Origin: Saksenaea vasiformis B4078
Lineage: Eukaryota > Mucoromycota > Mucoromycetes > Mucorales > Saksenaeaceae
Assembly (NCBI GenBank): GCA_000697055.1
Contig: JNDT01002122.1
Span: forward strand, 1-64,000
Direction of reading: 5' to 3'
DNA length: 64,000 bases
Shown: in pieces, positions 23,158-33,180 of the stretch
Numbering within the stretch: position 1 is the first letter of the stretch
Layout: each line of letters opens with the position of its first letter
Notes under the pieces: generated by a model
The model's input: the letters and a program-made list of their open reading frames with translations, nothing else
What the model was told of the DNA's origin: nothing
Database searches by the model: none
Translations under genes and position numbers: made by a program

Positions 23158-24909
23158 TCAAAGTTTAGAATAAGAACCTCTCGGGTTCATCTTTTCATAT
23201 GCATATCGAGCGAGATAATCAGTAGGGACGGCCGCGAAATGATCCTTAACATTACGAATGTTTACGCACTCCCGTCTGATATCGGCGATTGTGGGCGTAC
23301 CCATGAATCGCATGCACATTTCTAATTCGCTCTGCGATACATTTTTCAGCGGAAGTGTAATATGGGTTTCTATCTGTCTACCTGGAGCAGTTGGATAAGG
23401 CGCACTACACCATCGTCTCCGTATGCTGACATGGCGTACTTAAAAAAGAAGGAATCACGATAAATGAAGTGTTTGCTTTAAGGAAAGACTTACCAGTGAA
23501 GGGCGACCAATTCCGACACCCTTTGCTCCGAGAGCTATCGCTTTAAAAATATCAGTGCCTCTGCGAATTCCTCCATCAATGTAGATTTCAAAGTTTTTAT
23601 CCAGTCCTTCCTGTTTCAAAGCATCCATCACTTCGGCAAGGATCTCAATTGGAGATGGAGCAAAGTCTAGTTGGCGTCCACCATGATTTGAAAGAACTAT
23701 GCCTTGGCAGCCGTATTTTGCTGCCTTGATGGCATCTTCTGTTGTCTGAATGCCCTTTAGCAGGATTGGCATCTTCGTGATACTCTGGAACCATGAGATA
23801 TCGTCCCAACAGAGAGAAGGGTCAACAAAGGCAGTCAAACTGCCAGCTGCACCACGGTTTAGATCTTCGTTGGGTTCGTTCCGTTCAAGTGCTGCCTCTA
23901 CTGACTGAACGTATTTCTGACGCATGTCTTTTTCTCGTCGACCTGTTCGACGGAGTTAGGAGCAGATGTTTTTAAGTTTTGTGAAACATTACCCAGGTAA
24001 GGTGTATCTACGGTAATGAAAAGCCCTTTCATATCATTCCTTTCTGCGTCTTGCACAATCCTTTTTGTTACTGCGCGATCGCTATTGACGTATAATTGAA
24101 GCCATTGTGTCCGATTTTGTAAACGGGTGGACACGATTTCGTCCATGGGGCAAGACGAGAAGACAGGAACCATCTGAATAATGCCTGTTCTTCCTGCGGC
24201 TCGTGTCAGTACCTTCTCACCATCTGGGTGACCGAGCTTTGAAAGAGCAGCGGCACTGATATATACAGGCAAGGATACAGGACTTCCAAGCATGGTCGTG
24301 GTTGTATCAATATGCTTCACGTTTACCATTACTCTCGGGCGAAACCAGATACGATGAAAGGCGCTGTGATTTTCACGCATTGTAATTTCGTCATCTGCCC
24401 CTGCAGAATAGTAGGCCCATGCTTCCTTTTTCAAAACAGTTTTGGCCACGCCTAATGACATCGACTGTTAGGTGTATTTAATATCCCGTGCCACCTACTT
24501 TCAAAATCATAGGCGTTGTACATTTCATCTAAACGAGGAGCATTTTCACGGGCTATCCGAATTCGCTTCTCTTCTTCCGTTTCTACCTTTGGAGCCTTGG
24601 ACAATGGTCGTATCTCCGTGTGATCAATAATACCTTGACAAACTTCCGGTTTAAGAAAGCGCTCAGTCATATCCCGAGGATGTACAGCGTCATAAGCTTC
24701 TGTTGCATCCTGGCCCGCGTATTTTAGGATGATGTTTTGGCCACCCGGATGTTTTGGAAGGAAGTCTGTCAAGTCGTATATTTTTTCATGGATAATTACC
24801 CACAGATCATCTGCAAAATGAAATGTAAAAATCAACGTAGGCTCATTGATTAATAAACGAAACCTTTATGATTATGTTTTGCAATCTCTTCAAGCGAAAT
24901 AGTTCTCAT
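23158..24909 (-). CDS. CYB2: Flavocytochrome b2-type L-lactate dehydrogenase (cytochrome c)
   Basis: Six exons on the minus strand: 24909-24864, 24810-24499, 24451-23993, 23942-23494, 23438-23382 and 23331-23158 (498 aa). Residues about 4-95 are a cytochrome b5 domain with LPKHPGGQNIIL and EAYDAVHP heme ligands. The remainder is an FMN-dependent alpha-hydroxyacid dehydrogenase. Residues matching the yeast enzyme's catalytic set: Tyr in AWAYYSAGADDEIT, Tyr in LQLYVNSDRA, Asp in VDTPYLGRREKD, Lys in ILLKGIQTTEDA, and His/Arg in LSNHGGRQLDF. It oxidises L-lactate to pyruvate and passes electrons through heme to cytochrome c. Unlike yeast Cyb2, the protein starts directly at MRTISLEEIAKHNHK with no targeting presequence, so location is uncertain. 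Confidence 0.93.
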
Positions 24910-25091
24910 CAGGGAAGAAATGAAATTGCGGGGTTAAATCAGGTGCCTTAAATCTGGATGTCCGCTGTGACTGAATAAATAGCATTCGTGTGAGTTTTTT
25001 TTCGTCATTCTGCATTTTCTTTCGTTTTCTCCTGTTGTATCTCTTCCCTCTGTCGATGAGCACATTCACCACTTCCTCCATGGCTCTCTGC

Positions 25092-25331
25092 TTACCCGGT
25101 AGCCTGTGAAACAGCTTTCTGCTGTGCATTAATCATAGAGATCTGTCGATAGCACATGGAATAAAATACTCCTGAAAACTCTGTATGCTGCAATGGGGAA
25201 GCATTTTTCGCCTGTAAAAACTGCAAGACTTCCTTGAGATATGGCTTTTGAACACGTATTTGCCAGAATTTTTGGAGGGATCCAGTGCTGAATAAATCAA
25301 TGCCATTGGCCAGCGCAAAAAGAGCGTTCAC
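25092..25331 (-). CDS. Possible 3'-terminal exon of an unrecognised gene
   Basis: An open minus-strand stretch of about 79 codons, preceded by a plausible acceptor (TTTACATTTAG), lies 183 bp upstream of the CYB2 start. It reads LFALANGIDLFSTGSLQKFW and then VQKPYLKEVLQFLQAKN, helical and protein-like in composition. No family is recognised. No satisfactory 5' exon with ATG and donor was found between 25332 and 25520, where Fanzor-like relic sequence begins on the other strand. It may be a gene fragment cut off by that insertion, or chance. Confidence 0.3.
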   Translation of the reverse strand: MNALFALANGIDLFSTGSLQKFWQIRVQKPYLKEVLQFLQAKNASPLQHTEFSGVFYSMCYRQISMINAQQKAVSQATG

Positions 25332-25513
25332 TAAATGTAAATACGATTACATATGAGAGGATGCGGTTTAGTTATCGTTGCATGGTCTCCGGATTAGCGT
25401 ATGTCAAATTATGCATAGTCTATATGGAGATTTGGTATGAGAGCAGTTGAGACAGAACTCCCTTCTCCGCTGACAATTGTCTTGGTTCCCAGAGCAAAAA
25501 GTTTATTTCTACC

Positions 25514-26560
25514 ATGATCGCTAAAGTCGTTGACGAAATAAGAAGAAACAAGTTTCGGCCGATTCTGATACCGGCTGGAGCGAAGCGAGCGGCAGTTCTA
25601 CCTAGCCCTTCAGTGCATCAAGGATTTATCGAAGTAAATGCAAAGACCCTTGGGCGGTTTTTGGGAAGCAGTACGAAAGGGAATGACTTTGAATCCAATG
25701 CAAGGCTCTTTTACAAAGCATTCCGGTTCGAAAAACTCGGATTTAAAAGGTGATATAACAGCTGTTATGACCATGGATTTTGATTTCTTATGTGGCATCC
25801 CTGTCCAGAAGATCTCCTTCAGGGAAAGAAGGGCCAGTGTCTTTTTACTAATGTGATCATGTCTGATGGCTATTCAGTCAACGTCATTTCTTCAAGGAAG
25901 AAGCCTCCTCCGCACCATACAGTCAATTTGGATCTTGATGATTCACAGCCGCAGAAATCGACCACCTTTTTGATCCTTGCGCTTATGATCCTGGTCTCAC
26001 TAATGAGTAATTTGTGTTTTTAGTTAATGCTGTATAGTAGGAAGTCAAAATTGCAAAACTCGCAGCCATTTGGTATAACCATCCCAGCCTGTTTTACAGA
26101 TCGTCACAGACGTAACGTTAGGGCAACGAAATGTGCCTGCGCGAAGAACAATTCGGTGGCGTCCTCTAGGTCAACACGATCCTGGTGGCAGGATGCCACT
26201 AATAGTCTTTGGCAATGCAATGTTTTCGAATGTCAAGGCAAAAAGCCAGGGCTTGCGAAAACTTGTCGCGCAATGCTAAAAAGATACGAACACTCAGGAG
26301 AAATGTTGATGCTTGAGATCGATGAATATAGTACATCAAAAGTGTGGCAAGGCTTGTTTCCATGACCAACACTTAATTATGTCTTTTAGGTTTGTTGTAG
26401 GTGCAACAGAAAGAATATGGAAGACAAAAAGACGGTGGAGGGTCAGAGTCTCCAAGGTGTCCAGTCGTGCAAAAACTGCAAGATACTTTGGCAGCGCGAT
26501 TTAAACGCAGCGAAGAATATGTCCTTGATTAGCGAGTCGGTGTGGAGCGGAAATGGACGC
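25514..26560 (+). pseudogene. Fanzor (eukaryotic TnpB-like) relic A
   Basis: Decayed, frame-shifted remains of an OrfB/TnpB-like RNA-guided nuclease gene. In order along the plus strand, in changing frames: LFYKAFRFEKLGFK (about 25708-25750), a DGYSVNVISSRKK strand (about 25865-25905), the RuvC-I type motif DPCAYDPGLTNE (about 25972-26007, catalytic Asp present), MLKRYEHSGEMLMLEIDEYS followed by TSKV (about 26272-26344), a first zinc-finger half KCGKACFHDQ after a frameshift, and CKNCKILWQRDLNAAKNM (26468-26521), which is the classic C-terminal CxxC...W.RD.NAA.N signature. At least four frameshifts or stops interrupt it. No flanking transposon ends were found. Fanzors are known from Mucoromycota; activity here is excluded. 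Confidence 0.82.
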
Positions 26561-27214
26561 CCACAAATATTTCAACGGCCGCAACAAGATAGTTAACATG
26601 TCACCGCAACGAATGCGGGTTGGACTTTTACGATGAAAGCATCTGTAAGATTCTCGTCGCGGAATACGGAAAATACTCATCATTAAACGCTTGTGATGCT
26701 TGAAACGTTTCCTTGCATCGACACAAAACCAAGTTGAGATCTGAATAAGGCCAATCGAAGAGGTAGATATGTGAACAATATGTGTGCATCTGCAAACTCT
26801 TTATTGAACTACGTAAACTTGATTTTTCATTAGCGCAGACTTGGTTTTCAGTCGATGCAAGTTGACTTTCCAGGCAACGTAGACATTGTTTTAAAAACAG
26901 TAATGATGACAGTTTCTCTTTAACGGGAAAAGGAGGAAGCTTAACTAAGGATGCGTTAGGTGGAATCTTTGCAATATAGGCAATAAAAAAATAAGAAATG
27001 AAGCAGAGGCCTGCTCGCCACCTGTCTTGATATCCTTTGTCAGATATTGGGTATGTAACAGTAATAAAAAAGAAGTTAAAGGGGAAGCGTTGCGTGTGTG
27101 CGTGGTGTGTAAAAAGAGAGGAAGAATACGAAAGAAGAGGTAAAAGTGGAAATGTAGAAAAGATATAAAAATAAGAAATAAAGAAAATAAAGAAAAGGAA
27201 AAACAGAACGGATA
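26561..27214. other. Intergenic, purine-rich 3' flank of the Psr1-like gene
   Basis: No gene recognised. The stretch 27,060-27,210 is strikingly A/G-rich (AAGAAATAAAGAAAATAAAG), which on the minus strand is a pyrimidine-rich 3' flank of the phosphatase gene. Confidence 0.45.
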
Positions 27215-28653
27215 TCAGTTTGTAATCAGGTTGGGATCAAACGTACTATCCAATACCTGTGTTACATCGTCTACTTCAGTCAGGTCCTCGAGGAATGCAA
27301 CAAGATCACTTAGTTCTGTGTCATGCGGGTCATTGAACCAAGTAGATACAGGGACAGCATTGGCTGTGTGAAATATATAACTTGCTGGAGAGTTGTCAAG
27401 TATAAGTGTTGCTGAAAGATCTCGTCCGAGTTGTGATAAATCCTACAAATGGTTGGAATTAGTTTCTCCTTGAATTGGTAGATCCCCTTACTTTAACATA
27501 GGTACCCTTGTGGTTAAAGCATGATTCGCGGAACAGCCTATGCCTGACCACCTTGTGAACATCCAGCATATCCAAAACAGGATCGGCGTACTAATAACAA
27601 CAGGTGATGTCAGCCGTACTCATCGCACCAAGCACGCACTTTTTTTTTTTTTTTTACCTTTGCTAAGCTGGCAGTGAAAACCACAATCTCATACATTTCA
27701 CCCATTCTACGCATGAATTCATCTACACCCGGTCTCTTCAGAACATATACATTATGGTATTGTCGGTCTATCTCGACTGGTACAATAAAATCAGGGTTGG
27801 GAATGATCTACCCCAGTTGTGTTAGTCCAAGCTAAATCAAGAAGATCATTCACACTCCTACCTTGAACGAGCTGTGCACCAGCGTCTCGTCTAGATCGAG
27901 AACCAGGCATTTTCGGCCGCGATCTTCGGGAGAAAGAGGTGGCAACAACCACATGGTATGGCCCTGCCCACATAAAGAAAGATTAGGTTTGAGTTCGATC
28001 GCCGTCAGGCTCTACCTCCGGTGACGATTGTGGTGCAGACACTGGTGTTGCAGATGTAACTTCCGAATCGCCACTGGCTCCCTGCTCTGCTGCAGACGAA
28101 GGCACATTGGTGGGAATATTTGTATCGATTTTAGGCACACCCGATTGTTTCTGCTCATGTTTCGACTCTGGCAGCGGAACGGGAAGTGCTTTTTCTGCAA
28201 TCCTTGCACTTGTGCCTGTTGTAGTTGTGCTCGCGCGACTGTGCCGGTTGCCCTTTTTGCTCTGCAAGACAGATGATTTATCGCTGTTGTCAAGAAATGA
28301 ACCGGCACCAACGGTGCAACAAAGCAACAAAGATAGAAAGCCGCCTTTGGAACCAAAGGAAGCTTTCAACGAGCCGCTCCTCGAGTTGGGTCGACTGCCG
28401 TCTGAAGTGGTTGGTAAAGGAGACTTGACATATTCAGGATTGATATGTTTCGCTGGTCTTGTTGCTGCTAAATAAATAAAGGAGTGAGTCCTATTTATTT
28501 TCTCGGAGAAGTCGCATCGGGTTTTGCACACTCAATACCTTTATTTTTGGAGGGTTCCTGAGGAGCTACCTGAGCAAGATTGATGGAAGCGTTGTTTGTA
28601 GTTTTCGACAGTGAGTCGTCTGGTTGTGGTTGAACTGTTTGTGTTTGCGACAT
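27215..28653 (-). CDS. Psr1/CTDSP-type HAD phosphatase (NIF family)
   Basis: Six exons on the minus strand: 28653-28539, 28467-28016, 27963-27862, 27807-27658, 27590-27492 and 27442-27215 (381 aa). The N-terminal ~185 residues are low-complexity Ser/Thr/Pro-rich. An internal segment [10 protein letters not shown] (Cys88-Cys89) resembles the palmitoylated CC motif near the N-terminus of Psr1/Psr2. The C-terminal half is the catalytic NIF/FCP1 domain: [15 protein letters not shown] (DxDxT at 212-216), [52 protein letters not shown] and [13 protein letters not shown]. Psr phosphatases act at the plasma membrane in sodium-stress signalling; the related SCPs dephosphorylate the RNA polymerase II tail. 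The CC motif favours the membrane class (inference). Confidence 0.93.
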
Positions 28654-30372
28654 TGGAAGATGAACGTCAAAAAGCGAAATAAGTGAAGGGCAGAATGGGT
28701 AACCTTGCTCAGCCCAAACAGTAAGAAGTTAACTTGATGAGATCGACAGTTGCCGAAGACCGTCGGAAAAGGATCAGATTGAAAGTTGAACAAGTTTCTT
28801 TGTTTCTCTCTTTCTCGCTATTATAGCATACAAATCCGGATGACAAGCCTTTTACAAGAGAACTCGAGCTGGCCCGTGTTGGAGTCAAAGACAAAAGAGC
28901 AAAAAGGACGTGCAATACTGATTTCTAAAAAAGGGTTTCTTTCGGATACTCAGAACAGCAGTCAATCACCGGCCATTCTCCGGACTGTCCGTACCGAATT
29001 TTTCGTTTAAGCGGAAAGCGGCCGGAACGCATACTGGCATAAGCGTTTCAGTGCGCAACCGTGAGTGCCTTACCTCGTAAAGTTGTAGTTGATCCACATT
29101 TCTACTGATTGGTTTGTAAGCAATAGACCGCTACCAGCAATAACAATTGCAAAGATGCTTGAGTGCGAGATACTGGTACTTCCTTATTATGGTTCTGGAT
29201 GGTTATGAGAACTTGATTTGGCAACAAATCGATATCCTTGTTACATCAACTTGGCCCTCAGATGGACATAAACTCCATATAGAATAGAGTAAAGATTCAT
29301 TTATGGTTCGCAGATGCAATAGCAATCGAGTATCAATTCATTTAATCGCAAGGGATACTTCCGGGTAAGGATGACGTGAAGGAAGATTCCTCGTGGTGAG
29401 TACCAGTGGTAAAAGGAACTCATTACGAAGGACTCGAAGTAATGCGACGTCTGGTGATCTATCATACAAGGTGAGTGATGCTGAGCGTGACAACATTCAC
29501 TCGCCTAAACAATGGGCGTAAAGTAACGACACAGCCAAAATGGCCTAGAGGAAGGCAATGCAGCCTAAACAGCTGACAAAAGGCAAAAGCGACATTAATC
29601 GTGTGTTCAGTCGAAGCGTGCACCGCGAAGTCTTGTAGTAAAGAAAATAAAAGATCAGATGTCTCTCAGATACTCACCACATCCCGTCACCTTTTCTTTC
29701 TATTAGATGAAGAACCCTACTGCTGACATGAATACAAGATGGGAGAAAGGGAGTTACTACATATGTTACTAAAAGGTGAATCGTAAGTGCTTGTAGCAAC
29801 TCTCTGGAAGCAATATAATACGCAAATGCTGGAATTGGTTTAATATAAAGCTCCAATGAAAAGCAATCTTTGGCAAGCATAAGTTGTGCACGAACGAATC
29901 TGTTCGAGGAATTCTAAAGGACACTTCACTATGAGATACTTTGTCGGTCGGACATTGAATATTATGCATCGCCTGTTTTTGAAACAAAATGAAGAGAATT
30001 TCAAGAGACACTCGCTTATTTGACAGTGATGCGTTCCATTGGACTACTTGCTCAGTATTATCTCAGTTTCTTCAGGGTCTATAGCCAGGATTATGCACCA
30101 AGACAAGTGTTCCAACTCGTGCGTCAATGAAAACGTGCTAGTAAAGTAGGACTTAAGATAGACTTTAGGTAGCTCATGCGTTGTGTAATCTGTATTCCTT
30201 AGAAGGTCTGTAGCTCTTATATTCAAAATCTAATTTCAGCGATTTCACACGCACTTCGATCATGGCTTCTGAACGAAAAGCTCAAAGGTTCCGCGATTTA
30301 CGTATATCGGCTCCAATTAGGGGGCCTTCAAATTTGTACCGGCCCCCTGCTCCATCTTAGTATCTCTTTCCA
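28654..30372. other. Intergenic, no gene recognised
   Basis: About 1.7 kb without a supportable gene on either strand. The open stretches at 29674-29880, 29769-30011 and 30044-30226 have no motif. The right end borders the MULE-like fragment. The region is AT-rich and repeat-like in texture, but no specific repeat was defined. Confidence 0.45.
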
Positions 30373-30880
30373 ATGAACTCAACGCCTTTGATCAGTTATC
30401 GCTATAAGCCTGAGTTATCTGAATTTACTGTTTTAACAGATGGCTATAAATCAGTTATAATATCTATGACAGAAAAGCATGGTGTTTCTTCTATCCGTAA
30501 AAAACAGTCTACTCATCTTCTGGCAGCAAAGCTACTTCTGCCATCGAAGGATCTGCCCGTAAGCGCCCCGGAACAACGCCCAATTTGTGGAAAACTGTCC
30601 ATGTTTGCCACCACTCTGGTTTGCCGGAAATGAAGGGTCCAAAGAAGATGCGAAAAGACCTCTTCAAAAACAAAGCAAAAAAATCCAGTGCAAGGCTCGT
30701 CTTATTGTAGTTTGTAAGAAAGCAACCCCGAACATCGTCACCATTTCGCTTGACGGTGAGCATAATCACGTCCCTGGCTCTTCCGAGCACATTCAGCATC
30801 TTGGCCTGTCAGAAAGTATGAAGGAGCGTATCCTCTTTTCGTACGCATGAAGAATTAGTAAGAGGGGAAACAATAAGAAA
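30373..30880 (+). mobile_element. MULE-like transposase N-terminal fragment (FAR1/FLYWCH-type zinc domain)
   Basis: From about 30650 a frame reads KKIQCKARLIVVCKKATPN, then ITISLDGEHNHVPGS (in sequence order VTISLDGEHNHV), and LGLSESMKERI. This has the Cys plus G-x-HNH arrangement of the WRKY-GCM1/FAR1 zinc domains found at the N-terminus of MULE transposases of Mucoromycota. Upstream, HVCHHSGLPEMKG and a Lys-rich KMRKDLFKNKAKK belong to the same domain but in a different frame, so at least one frameshift is present. No DDE transposase core or SWIM zinc finger follows. This is a 5' relic. Confidence 0.6.
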
Positions 30881-31431
30881 ATACTTTGAGACTCCTGGTA
30901 GAGGATTATTCAGAAAAAGATAATGATTACAGATGTCTACCACTACTATTAATACTGTTCAAATGCTTATTGAATATCTTAGTAATCAGAGGACGCGTAA
31001 GCTCTGAGTAATCATCATGGATCGATGATCATCCATGATTGTTAGTGTCAGGTCGGAGAGCTGTCATCTACAGTAGCTGAGTCTGAATAACAACCCCATT
31101 GTTCAGGGACAGAGACGTCTGACCAATCACTGCGTCTATGCTAAGATCGTAATCATCGTAATTGTCTTGTCACACTAATCATAAGATAGGAGATGTCGGA
31201 GGGTATCTTAAGATCATGACAGAATCCTATTATCTTAGATTGTAGCTATCCTTTGTTAGATGTCTGAATAGATCAGGTTTATCTGTCGATGAAGTGCCGA
31301 TGGTATGAGAAACTCAAATAAAGATCGTTTAGACTTAGTGGATGAAGTTGTATATAATGATAATGATATGTCAAATACGACAACGCAGAATATCCTTGAC
31401 ATACCTTCACTATGGGAAAAAGCATAACATG
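30881..31431. other. Repeat-derived DNA, no gene
   Basis: No open frame of note. Sequence is rich in GATC/ATCAT/AGATG words and may continue the MULE-like element downstream (the first codons after 30850 still resemble a transposase helix), but nothing can be assigned. Confidence 0.35.
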
Positions 31432-31542
31432 AATCTAACAGAAATCTAAAGTCAGAATATAACGCAAATCTAACAATTTTCGGATGATGTTAGATCTGTG
31501 TTATATTCTGATCTCAGATTTCTGCTAGATTTTTGTTAGATT
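31432..31542. repeat. Large imperfect palindrome with AATCTAACA iterations
   Basis: Arms of about 45-50 nt: AATCTAACAGAAATCTA...CAGAATATAACGCAAATCTAACA on the left (31432-31478) and its inverted partner on the right (31490-31542). Perfect sub-blocks are AATCTAACA against TGTTAGATT and GTCAGAATATAAC against GTTATATTCTGA(T/C), with a loop near TTTTCGGATGA. The hexanucleotide core ATCTAA occurs four times on one arm or the other, in alternating orientation. It could be a transposon end, a MITE, or a foldback origin. It lies between the MULE-like fragment and Fanzor relic B. Confidence 0.8.
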
Positions 31543-31679
31543 TAAAGAAAAGGACAGGTCTCTTTGTTCATACACGTGTTTGCAACTGTATTCAGTATCT
31601 GTTTACTGAAACCATATTCATACTTGTTTTCTTTCACTTTCTTTATCATTAGACGTATATTAGGCTTCTAAGAGGGACT

Positions 31680-33180
31680 TTCGCTTGCTACAAAGGGGGA
31701 AAGACCTGTCCAGTTGGAGATGGGGTATGTATTACCTGAACAAGAACCCCCGAGGCTTAGACCAGCGGCGGCTTGGGGCCTCTAGGGTCATCGGTATCGA
31801 CCCAGGTACGATAACACCAAATGCAGCTAACGATGCAGAATTATAACATACTATGTAGGAATAAGGTCAATTGTAACAGCAGTCGACACAAACGACAGCC
31901 TCTGAGAAGAGGAGTTCCGGTGTGTACACACGAGCTCTGTTACAAATCGATACTACCAGTGAGTTACAGAATGTATTACTAACATAGCTTACGAGAAAAT
32001 TTCAGGACACAATCCTTGTTCCGGTGGGGGTTGCAAAAAGAGCTCAAATCGCGAAGGGTCGTAGGGATAGAACCTTACTATAGCTTACTCCAGACACACC
32101 CGCCCAAGTTGCGTCGTTAGCGGAGTTCCAACGTTATGTTGGGACATTAAGCATCATCAAGACAAGGTTAGTTAGCTAATATATTTACTGTATTACTAAT
32201 CCCAGTAGATTGATGGACTTCAACTACAAATACCAACACAGGGCGCGGCGATTTTTGCTCAAACGGGCGAGAACGTCGACGATGGAACGGCTCAGTAATG
32301 CGATCGTCAGAAATATCCGGCCGACAGTATGCCTAGGAACGCCGTATGTGTCGCTGAAGTTACTATAGTCAACGCAACGGCCCATATTCAAGACGACAAG
32401 ACCTAGTAGGAAAAGGGCCAGAGATCTTACGGAGAGAAATCTCCTACGGTCCCTGGTCGCTTATGGCGACGCAGACCTTAAGCCGGGCTATCGAGGCCAT
32501 GCGCCGATTCCCGTTAAGGTCAGCATACCTTTACAGGTCTTGAAGAAAGGTCCTAATATGATCTCGTCACCAGACCTTCCGCAAAAATATAGCGAGCAAG
32601 GCGCTAACCCTGCTGGTTGACGAATATAATACCAGCAAGATTTGCTCCAGCTGCGACGAGCAAACTGAACAGCTTCAAATCCCAACAGCGATTTGCAATC
32701 ATCGGTACCCAAAGTTATGGTCTGGAGCTGTACTTGTGCTGATTGTATTTTTACAGTACCAAGATGCTTCGTTTACGTGGGGATAGGCACCGATGCCGCT
32801 ATTACTTGGACGACAACAACCAAGCAATGCATCACACCGCACAGTGCGATGAGCGGCGGCCTAGGGGTAAGCATTACTATATTATGGAGGTTTCTATACG
32901 AGCTGTGACATTATAGTGCCTCCACACTACTCGACGAATGTATACCTGGTGAGAGTCCGCCCCCCGCCAGCACGAAGGGGACGCACCGGGACAGGAAATT
33001 GTATGAACTTTTGTTAGGAGTATTACAGTACTGACTTCTACTTTTTAGCACTGGGTTCGGGATGTTAACACAGGTCGTAACATCCGCAGGATACTGACCC
33101 GTTACATGGAGAATGACATGACGCTGGAGTCCCGGCCTCTGTCGTTGCAGCAACCGAATCAAGTCGCTGAACATGAATAA
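31680..33180 (+). pseudogene. Fanzor (eukaryotic TnpB-like) relic B
   Basis: Broken TnpB-like gene on the plus strand. Motifs in order: RVIGIDPGTITPNA at about 31,786-31,827 (RuvC-I Asp in IDPG); LVAYGDADLKPGYRGHAPIP then VKVS at about 32,453-32,525 (RuvC-II region); LVDEYNTSKICSSCDEQ at about 32,613-32,663 (first half of the C-terminal zinc finger, with the typical TSK-x-CSxC order); and, after a possible intron acceptor at 33048, HWVRDVNTGRNIRRILTRY (33049 onward) ending at a stop at 33180. This last block corresponds to the W.RD.NAA.N segment, with NTG replacing NAA. Numerous stops separate the pieces. Similar in its middle section to relic C, so the two probably share a subfamily. Confidence 0.8.
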
